Shown one piece after another: positions 8,345 through 17,700 of a DNA stretch of 30,990 bases (positions are counted from its first letter, which is position 1; every line of letters starts with the position of its first letter). The position numbers and the translations under genes are program-made. The stretch comes from a virus. Below the pieces are notes generated by a model. That model ran no database searches, was not told the DNA's origin, and saw only the letters and a list, made by a program, of their open reading frames with translations. The stretch covers positions 1-30,990 of IMG/VR virus record IMGVR_UViG_3300020469_000164; one strand, 5' to 3'.

Positions 8345-9802
8345 TTAATCGCCTAACTCTTGCATCGGTATTATTAATTCTCCCGTCCCTGCAACATAGT
8401 CATCAAGTGTTGTCATTCTAACACGCCTGATCAAATTGTCTAGATAAATGTTATAGTTTTGTATTGCAATACTATTTACACCCTCTAGCCAATCTCTCCA
8501 TGCTTGTTTATTACGTTTAAGTTCTTGTAGTCGCAATAGTTCTTGAATCATTTCATTCATTCTTTGCAGTTCGTCATCGTTTTTATCATACGATTCTTTT
8601 ATAAATGGTTCATATGATATGTAACCCATTTCTTTTATTTTAGTCCAACTATTAGGCGAGCCCAATATCATAAATGGTTGTTTAAAAATAATTGCTTTTA
8701 AAAATTTTTCTGTTAAAAATATAGAACCTTCAAACTCACTTTCGCCTACAATTTCGATGTCACAATTTCTTCTAGCATTATAATACATGTAGTTATCGCT
8801 ACTAAAATTTGTGTTAGGATCAAAGTCCAAATGATTATGTTCTCTATCAATATATGTTGGTATTTTGCCTTTAACATTCAACAATGTAGGATATAATTCT
8901 TCAAAACCTTCTGCCCAATTTCTGTCCCACGTAATTGAATTTATGTACTTCACAGCACTACTTTGTGTACCTCTCCATTCTTCAGGAGTACTATATAAGT
9001 TACCGTCAAGTAAATGTTCTTTATGTAGTAATGCTAAAAACAACGTTCTAAATCCACGTTTTGCGTTCATGTGCTTGTACATAAATAAATGTGGCTTATT
9101 AATATCGATATTAATATGTTCTAGTTTTCTAGAACAATCCACAGACAAACTCCAATATTCATCAGGGGTAACTGACGGATCATCTCTAAACTCGCACATA
9201 TCTTCATCTTTTTCTATTTGATAATTATCGTCGAGCATTTGCTGACACACTAGTTCATTCCAGCCACCGCAATTAAACATTTTGATTTTGTCTATTGTTG
9301 CGTATGGTTTATTAAGCAAATATTTGTCGTACATTTCTCTTAGATTTTGTGTGCTGTTTGTGTAATAAGTTTTTTCAAAAGGTATACCAATCTGACTAAC
9401 TAATACATGCAATGCATCAAATAATTGATCACTGGCGTGGCCTTCAGCGGCATTTTCAATTATAAGTCCGCAGTTATGAAAGTTATTTAGATCATCTATT
9501 GCTTGTTGAGTAATGTAAGGTCTTACTAAATTTTGATTTACTAATTCTCTGCCATAGTAAATTAATTCTGCAATACTGTCGTCATCACAGCAATCAATAC
9601 TGATTAAGTAGAAAAAACTTTTTGATTCATCAATTTGATCTCTGGATTTGATAAAACTTTTATCTCCAAAGTAGTGTGTAAAACTATTAATGGTATTGTC
9701 AACTGGACAATGTTCACTGGCATCTCTAAGATGTGTTGGGCCTCTGCGGGCCATGTCTTCTAAAAAATCTCTGTACCAATTGGGGTGGTGTACTATTTGC
9801 AT
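8345..9802 (-). CDS. Glycosyltransferase-like hypothetical protein, 485 aa
   Basis: Assignment is tentative. The C-terminal third carries SEFEGSIFLTEKFLKAIIFK, then QPFMILGSPNSWTKIKEMGY (about 355-400). This 'TEK-x-K-x(5)-PF-x-x-G' block followed by a lysine, glycine and Asp-rich helix is seen in putative glycosyltransferases of marine viruses. The first 330 residues have no recognisable nucleotide-sugar motif; they are rich in Asp, Tyr and Trp, with several cysteines (CDIEIVGE, FNCGGWNELVC). It could glycosylate a virion protein or host surface, or be unrelated. A late-promoter match ends 6 nt before the ATG at 9802. The gene sits next to the SOD-ParB fusion. Confidence 0.55.
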   Translation of the reverse strand: MQIVHHPNWYRDFLEDMARRGPTHLRDASEHCPVDNTINSFTHYFGDKSFIKSRDQIDESKSFFYLISIDCCDDDSIAELIYYGRELVNQNLVRPYITQQAIDDLNNFHNCGLIIENAAEGHASDQLFDALHVLVSQIGIPFEKTYYTNSTQNLREMYDKYLLNKPYATIDKIKMFNCGGWNELVCQQMLDDNYQIEKDEDMCEFRDDPSVTPDEYWSLSVDCSRKLEHINIDINKPHLFMYKHMNAKRGFRTLFLALLHKEHLLDGNLYSTPEEWRGTQSSAVKYINSITWDRNWAEGFEELYPTLLNVKGKIPTYIDREHNHLDFDPNTNFSSDNYMYYNARRNCDIEIVGESEFEGSIFLTEKFLKAIIFKQPFMILGSPNSWTKIKEMGYISYEPFIKESYDKNDDELQRMNEMIQELLRLQELKRNKQAWRDWLEGVNSIAIQNYNIYLDNLIRRVRMTTLDDYVAGTGELIIPMQELGD

Positions 9803-9808
9803 AGTACA

Positions 9809-9816
9809 TATTTATT
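9809..9816 (-). promoter_or_regulatory. T4-type late promoter, leaderless class
   Basis: Minus-strand AATAAATA, ending 6 nt before the ATG at 9802. No Shine-Dalgarno is visible in the TGTACT gap. Confidence 0.6.
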
Positions 9817-9822
9817 GAATGT

Positions 9823-11745
9823 TTAGTGTACGGTTTTGTTTTGTTGAACTAGATGCCAAACTTGAATACCGTTGTCCAATCTAAGGTCATCGACTGTAAA
9901 CTGCACAGGCATTTGTGCTAAGAATTTTTGCATAACTTTGATATCATTTGCTTTAACCATTTCAAAAGCCATATCGCCCATGCCTTGATCACTCATTGCA
10001 AGATCGTCGTCGCTGTCTAAATCCATATGTGCTACATAGTCGCCGTATCTAGGGCCAAAGTCTTGTGCAAATGATTTTTCTAAACTGGTATGTGACATCC
10101 AAGTTGGTAATTTTAAATTTTCAAATGCTGATTCGTTGACTGCATCTGGTAGATTGTGTGGATTGACGGTCAAGTGATGTATCCAAAGTGCTCTGGCATC
10201 TTCGGCATGATCTATTATCCTTGAAAGTCGTAATTCTACTATATATCTTTTGAGGTCATCTAGGTTTTTAATTTTGCCACTCTTAACATCACTGTTAATA
10301 TATTCGCCTGCCAGTTTTGCACTAGGAGATAAATGCTCCATATCTTCATTTGTTTTCTTTTTGCCCGACTTCATATTAGCACACCAATGATACATTTTAG
10401 CACGTTCACCTGAATATTTTTTGGCTTTGGCTCTTAGACTGGTAACAGAACCTTTACAACTTGCTCCACTACGTTTTACTCTGCCTGGGCGACTTTTGCC
10501 TTTCTTTTTACCGTCAGCAAAGTTTTCTTCTACATAATGTCCTGTTGGACTATGATAGTATAACAGTTCTGCGGCATCTGGATATCCTTCTGTATCAATG
10601 TAATTTGGATCTGTAAGTCCTTGTAAAAATACTTCGCCATCTTCAAAATGTTGATTACCGTAACTGGTCATTATGCGATACTGTTTGCCGTCTGTGCCTT
10701 TTATAATTACACCATCGTCCTGATCTACTTGTGCTTGGTTTACCCATTCATCATTGGCTCTGTCTGCTTCCTGTGGTGAAAAGAAAGGTTTTACTGCTTG
10801 TGGATTCATGCCTACAACATCTTCAACCATTGTATTGCTTGTAGTGTGGCTAAATTTTTTCATTAATAATTCAATTGGCACATCTACTTTAATTGCATCT
10901 ACTTTTTCTATGCCCAGTAATCTAGCCGCATCATATCTATGATGTCCGTTAACTAAGTAATTGTTTTTGTCTAGTATAAAAGGCTTGTCTTTGCCGTGAA
11001 AGTTTTTTGCAACCTTTTGTGCTAAACCTGGCACTCTATCTGTCTGTACTGGCTTTATATTTGCAATACTTATTTTGCCTTTTTTGTAAGGTATATCAAG
11101 GTCCTTTAAATCTGGTTCTTTGACCTGCGGCATTTCACTTCTGCTAAAATGCTTGTCGCTGATATTTTTATCTAAATCACCTAATTCTGATTCTGTTAAT
11201 TCTGTAAGACTTATAACTCCGCAACCTGCTCTGTTGCCTGCGTTACCTGTTTTTAAACTTTCTTCATCGCCGCCTTTGCCTAGATCATCTTCGTCTTCGT
11301 GTACAACTACTGCTCTACCTACTATGCTTGTAGGTCCTTGCAAGTTTATTCTTTTGGCTTTAATACTAAATTTAGCAACACCTTTACTGTCAGCAATTAT
11401 ATTACCTAAGTCGCCTACATGCCCGTTGTCTGTGTCTCCATGATCAACACCAGTTGGGTTATAATGTCCACCTGCACTATCACAGCCGTCACTGAGATCA
11501 CCAAATTCATGTATGTGAAATCCATGCTTTCCTTCTGAAAGTCCTGTTACAGTACCACTAATAATTGTTGCTTTGCCTGGTTTTTGTTTGAAAGAAATCA
11601 TTCCTTTTGCATCACCGTGGCCTAAAACTGCTACTGCTTCTATTGTCTTTTCTGCTTCTGTTAATTGATTTACACTTTTACATTCGCATACTTTTGCTTT
11701 TGTTCGTGGACACTTGCCCGGTGTTGTTACTTCGTATAATCTCAT
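9823..11745 (-). CDS. Cu/Zn superoxide dismutase fused to a ParB-like domain, 640 aa
   Basis: A multidomain protein. The N-terminal MRLYEVTTPGK fits the shared CTS-like pattern and a possible LTE cleavage point (28-30) lies just before the first domain. Residues 33-180 form a complete Cu/Zn superoxide dismutase: GFHIHEFGD (His77, His79), GGHYNP (His94), DHGDTDNGHVGDLGN (His102, His109, Asp112), VVVHEDEDDLG (His149), and GNAGNRAGCGVI (Arg172), with the disulfide pair Cys88 and Cys175. Residues 215-300 resemble a ParB/Srx-type fold (IANIKPVQ, then NYLVNGHHRYDAARLLG). A basic Cys/Lys module (GRVKRSGASCKGSVTSLRAK and MYHWCANMKSGKKK, 420-465) follows, then an unassigned acidic C-terminus. No signal peptide is seen, unlike most bacterial SodC. 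The start overlaps the giant gene's stop (ATGA). Confidence 0.92.
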   Translation of the reverse strand: MRLYEVTTPGKCPRTKAKVCECKSVNQLTEAEKTIEAVAVLGHGDAKGMISFKQKPGKATIISGTVTGLSEGKHGFHIHEFGDLSDGCDSAGGHYNPTGVDHGDTDNGHVGDLGNIIADSKGVAKFSIKAKRINLQGPTSIVGRAVVVHEDEDDLGKGGDEESLKTGNAGNRAGCGVISLTELTESELGDLDKNISDKHFSRSEMPQVKEPDLKDLDIPYKKGKISIANIKPVQTDRVPGLAQKVAKNFHGKDKPFILDKNNYLVNGHHRYDAARLLGIEKVDAIKVDVPIELLMKKFSHTTSNTMVEDVVGMNPQAVKPFFSPQEADRANDEWVNQAQVDQDDGVIIKGTDGKQYRIMTSYGNQHFEDGEVFLQGLTDPNYIDTEGYPDAAELLYYHSPTGHYVEENFADGKKKGKSRPGRVKRSGASCKGSVTSLRAKAKKYSGERAKMYHWCANMKSGKKKTNEDMEHLSPSAKLAGEYINSDVKSGKIKNLDDLKRYIVELRLSRIIDHAEDARALWIHHLTVNPHNLPDAVNESAFENLKLPTWMSHTSLEKSFAQDFGPRYGDYVAHMDLDSDDDLAMSDQGMGDMAFEMVKANDIKVMQKFLAQMPVQFTVDDLRLDNGIQVWHLVQQNKTVH

Positions 11746-14700
11746 TTTAACACTGATACCTGTACTGCTGGACCATTTTGACTGTCTGCCATATCTAAAC
11801 TTGTAAATGCTAAATGCTCACTGAATTTTGGAAATTCTTCTGTTGTACAATTTACTACTTTATCATGTCTCCAATTTAAAAATATTAATCTATTAAAACC
11901 TTTTTTGTTTAACATGTATGCATAATTTTTAAATGACATTAATCCTACAAGTGTTAAGAACCTTGCCTTATCCATATTCATAAATGAACTAGTTAATTCT
12001 GTTTCTTCTTCTGAGTCAATAACAAATTGATATGTGCTAACAATTAATTTTAAAAATTCAGCACCTACGCCTTGCTTTACTTGTTCTAATTGTTGTGCTT
12101 GATCTAGTATATGGGCCTGGCCTTGATTACGACCACCACCAATTGCGCCTTTTAAATTGTATATTCTTAATTCTTCTGGTATTTCATGCTTTTCATAAAA
12201 TGGTACTAGTTGTGATTTAACCTGTGCTAATCCACTAAACTTAAAGTCGTCAATACCGTTAACCATTCTACCGCCGCCTGACGACACTTCACCTTTAACT
12301 TCTATTTCTTCGCCGTTAACTTTAATATCACCTACTGAAGCAAGTTCTACATTAGGTGATAGCAAACACAATCCAAGTTCACCTGGTCCTCTGTTTGAAC
12401 CAGATATATTAATTCTAAAATCAAATAATTTTTCATAAAGATCATCTATAAATTCTTTAGATACTGCATCAGTTCCTACAAACATGTCTGAAATTTTAAA
12501 CACACCAGACTTGTTTAATAATTCTGTGTTTACATAATCTGCATGTCCGTAAGTTTCAACAAATGCATTTATTTCGTCAAAATCATGATCTAGTTGCTCT
12601 AGAGATACAACTAATTGTCTCATGATATTCTTGTTAATTCTATGATCGTTTTCTTTACCAGTGTCGTTATTTTTAAGTCTATCTTCAATATCCAAATGGT
12701 CTGCTGATTCTTTATCAAGTTTTAACATTTTGTAAACTCGTTTTGCAAAACTTGGATTATTTTCTAATGCAGTCATTATGCTGTTTAATCTATCTTCAGT
12801 TGCATCTTCTCTAATATAACTTTCATTGAGATCAAGTTGCTTTACTTCTGCATCTGGTAATCTATTTTTTGCAAAATGTCTTAGGATATCTCTACCACAT
12901 GCTTCTGGTCCTTCTATGCTTTTTAATTGACTAAATGCTGTCATCATTCTCGGTACGGGTAATGCCAAATATGCTTGGAATTGCATATCTAAGTCACCTA
13001 CAGGAAAAGTTTTTGACAGTAATCTTTTTAGTATTGCTAATTTATTATTGTTAGGCATATTTTCTGTGAGTTTTTTAGTTCTTGCTAAAACATCTATACC
13101 TAATAAACTTTCTGTTTTTTGTTTATCAAAATAACCACGGTCTATCATTCTTTGCATCATCATATCTGCTTTTGCTTTGCCGTGCTGTTGTATGAACTTC
13201 TTGTGCGTATTTTTAATATGTTGTTTTTTATTGTAAGGTGTTTTTTGCATTTTAACTGGCTTAGTTGATAGTTCTTCGACACCTGGATGTAAATGTGCAT
13301 ACTCTGGATATTTTTTAGCAAATGCTTGATATGACAATTCTCTTATGTCGATATCTAAGTTGCTAAAAAATCCTTCCACTACAGGACTATGCAATATTTC
13401 TAATTGTTTTTCTAATGATAAATTTTCAAACTGTTCAAAAACATTTTTCATATTAGTATTTATTTTATTTTCCTTTGCCATCTTAGTTGCAGTTGCATAC
13501 ATTACTGCTTCTGCGTCATCTCCATATCTTTTTTTGAAACCTTTTTTGTTTTTCTTCATGCCTTTGACGTATTTTTCTTTGTCTTCTTTTTCATCTTTAG
13601 ATAATTTTCTTTCAGTAAATTTTTCTAATACATTTGATTGATTTATAATACGCAACTGTTCTTGTAAAGGCAATGCATCAAATTTATCAAATACACTTTC
13701 ATTGCCTTGTCTACGAGTAACTGCTAATGCATCTTGGAAAGTAGCAAAAGGACCGTTTTCCATATCACCTCGATTTGTTATAGTATTTAAAACCTGCGAT
13801 TTGAAAACATTATCATTGCTTGGATTGTTTAAAAATCCTACTAGGTCATTTACTTGACCACGTGCTAAGTAATTCTGCATACCACGTTGCATCATTCTAT
13901 CAAAGCCTGGATGGTCTGCTCTGGCTTTGTCGTAATCTGAATCAAACTCATTTTCTGGTGATGTTGATATTGTATTATTACTATACATACTGCTTACATT
14001 GTCGCCGTCACTGCCATCTGCATTCTTTCTAAAGTAGTTCCCACCACTTACATTGTAGTTGTCTTTGATATATTTTTCTGCTTCTTTAACTGCGGCGGCC
14101 CATCTTTTTAATCCAATTACATTTTTGCCATCCTCGTCGGTTTCTTCAGGTCTCCAGTTGTGGTCGCCATCAAATTGATTATAAACTTTTAAAAGTAAGT
14201 TTGGACCTTGATCGTTTACACCTCGTTCTATTCCTAAGTAGTCAGACAAGTTAGTCCAATTTGTTTTACTTGCTATACTGTTTGAACTGTCTCCGTCCAT
14301 TTCTTCTACACCAGCCGCTCTGGCCAATCTGTCTAGAGGTCTTCCTAAATCTTCTTTGTCTATGGACACTTTACCATCTAAAACTTTTCTAAGTACATCT
14401 TCTAATGCTACTTTAAAACTACCATATCGATCTTGCTTCATAACCTTAGCAACAATATCTTTCATTTTTGCCGGATACTGTTCCCAATCAAATGCATCAA
14501 ATTGTTTTTGGCTTGCTTCGTCGTTGTTCATTGACCAACTTGTTGCACTACTTCTGTTTAGTGGTTCACCGCTGGCAGAATTCTTAGTTAATTCGTCTGA
14601 CAGTAAATCTGTTTGACCAGGTGCACCTTTTCTGCTGTCGCCTTTGTGAGATATTTCAATACCAAGGTCTTTGAGTTTTGAATACAAGTCCCCGTCGCCT

Positions 14701-17700
14701 GAATAAAACTTTTCGTCGTTGGTTAAATCTTTCCAACTGTAACCATATGTGTTCTGGAATTTGTTGATTATCCGTTTATAACCTTTTTTACGCCAAGTAT
14801 GAAAGTAGTTTTTGCTTTTTTCAAAAGTGTCTATAAGTTCCAAACCATTAGTGGCGTCCTCGGCATCACTCCAGTGACTGGAAGGTATAACATACACTTT
14901 GGTATTGTTTACATTTTTGTTAAAGTTGTCTATATGATTATCTAAATATGCTTCTCTATCACCATAACTTTTATCTGTTATTGTATCAAAAAAGTCTTTG
15001 TCTATGTACATCCAACTGTGACTTGGTATGTTTAGTTTTGCTCTTGCATTGTCTCTGACATTCTTTTCAAAGTCCTTATTTCTTCTATCTAATGTATTTT
15101 TTGCTTGTATTTCTGCTTTTAAATCTAAGAAGCCTTCTTTGCGGAATACTTTATCAAATTCTGATAAGAATTTTTTAATTGACGCAAATCTTTCTTTGTG
15201 TAAGTTTTTCAAAACAGCACTTTGCGTAGGTCCGTTGGATTCTTTCCAAGAATAATATCTATCTAAATGTATAACACCTATAATATAGTCGTCATACGCA
15301 CTAGTAAAATTATATGTTTTATCGCCTGATGTTAGTTCACTTTCTAATTTTACTATTCTGTCCATAGCATTATTCCAACGTTCTAGATCACTATGTGTAG
15401 CCAAATCTGCTTCTCCATCAGAGCCGCGGGTGATTTGGGCACGTCCGTCTTCATTTTCGTCCCAAAGATCTGGTCTAGGCTTTAAGCCTTCTAATAATTC
15501 AATTCCAACTTTGACCAATTGTTGCTGTAGTTTGGTTGCTTTTTCTGGATCGTCTGATTCTAACTCTCTTATATGTTCTAATCTTTCTCTTAAACGTTGT
15601 CGAAGTCTCATGTCAAATACAGATGCATAAGGGTCATCGCTTTTGATATTAATATGATGCTCTTTGCCGGTTGGGTGTTTGTAACCACTATATGGTTCTA
15701 AGAATTTTAATAATTCTGCAGATGCTCCTGGTGTGGTAATTTTTCCTGTGCCCATCAAAGTAATACCGGTATTCCAACCTGAGCCTTTTAGTTTAGCACT
15801 AAATCCATTTTGCTGTCTTTGATGCATTAAATCTTTTAATATTTCTACAACATTAGGTTTATCATTTCTTGGATTTAATTGCATGAATAATTCTGCAAGT
15901 TCGTCAGTTTTACCATTGTCTTTTACATCGTCTGATTGATAAAATTGCCACATACCTGTAGCAATCCTGTCGGCATCTTGCGGTGAGAGATATTCTGGTT
16001 CTGAAATTATATTTCTTTTGAATAAAGTATCTATACCTTTTTTCAATCTTTTAATATTGCTTCTATCAGGATCACCCCAGTTAAAATCATCCATTTTTGT
16101 TATGACAATTTTTTCTAATTCTTTATCATCTAACTTAATTAAATTTGCATATTTTCTAAATGCACCTATATCTTTTGCTGAAACATTTCCTCTGTTGTTG
16201 CCGTCTGCTATGTCTCTTGCTATTATAGTAACAGCCGATGCAAATTTTTCTTGTGCTTTTTTTAGTTCGCTTGCCGCACCTTTGCTTGGTCGTATATTGT
16301 CTGGTGCTATATAACCTGTTATCTCTGCTTCTTTTATATCAAATTTTGTACCAGTATTTTTTTCATATTCTTTAACACTTTTTAACCATTCTTTGTCAGC
16401 ACCTGGTTTGCTTAATTCTTCATAATATCTCAAACTTTCAACACTATTGCTTAATAAATTAATAACATCAAAGTAGTCTTTTTTACCTACAATACCTTTT
16501 GCAGAGTCTATGATTTCGTGATTAACAACTGATAAGGCTTTTAATTTTTTAGGATCTATTTCTTGTGATTTACGCAAAAGCCTGAACACAGCATTAACAT
16601 AATCTCTTTTATATGCGTCTTTTTCATATCCGGCTTGCATTATAGTTGCGTATCGCACAACTGCTTTTGCAACTTTGTCATACATTTCTTGATAGTCTGA
16701 GCCACCAGCAATTCTAAATTCAATAAGGTTAGTTCCTGCTATTCTATCTTTTTCGCCTTTGAAATGTATACTGTTAAACTTACCAGTGTCTATGCCTTTT
16801 GTGAGTATCTTTTCAAATTCTTTAAAACTTTTTGCCTCACCACGTTTCATGCCTTCTGCATGTTTTAATACATTATTGTATTGGCTTTTTGTGTAACTAT
16901 TTCTTAGTCTGCCGAACTCTGCTAGTAAGTATTCATCACCTAATAGCAATGCCATTTTTAATTTGTTTGGTCCTGTTGCGTCAAGGTTATAAAATTCGTC
17001 GTCTTCATCTTTCACTGTATCAGGATTTTTACCGTGCCAACTCATTGTGACATGTAGACCTGTGGAATTGTTTGTGCCAAAGTTTGTTTCGCTCCAATCA
17101 AATAAACTTTTCATTTCTTTGAGCATTTTTTTTGGAGAATCAAAAACAGGTGATATAAGTTCTGCACCTGCACCTTCGTCCGGATTTATACTGCTGTCTG
17201 TTTCAACTGCCCAACTTGTAGTTGTGTTAGTATCGCCATACTCGCCTGATTCAGGATAACTATCAAATTCACTGTTATCTCTGATCCATGTATGTAATTC
17301 ATCTGCGACACCTTCTACATCGCCACTTGGTCTACTGTAGTCATAACCATAATCATCAAGGAAACTGCTCATATAACTGTGGTTGTCATAAACCCAATCT
17401 TCCATGCTGTAATCACCTTCAGCAAGTTCTTTGGCTTCATCTTCAAAATTGTATTCGTCTCTTACTGCCCTATCTAACCACTCTAAATAGTCGTCTTCGT
17501 ATTCTTCTTCGACATATTCTCTTACCCAATTCATATACTCCCAACCGTCTTCTTCACGGTTTTCGTATTCTTTGGGATTTTCTTCTTCAAATTCGTTTTT
17601 GTATACTTCTACTGCTTCTGAACTTGGTCCTGCACTACTGTCTATAAAATCATTTAAATAATCTTCATCTTCTTTAACTTCGTGTACTTTGTCTGAAATT

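Noticed and set aside
8092-8348. Plus-strand phenylalanine-rich ORFs
   Set aside because: They are the complement of the poly-lysine region of the 52-residue gene, without any supporting signal.
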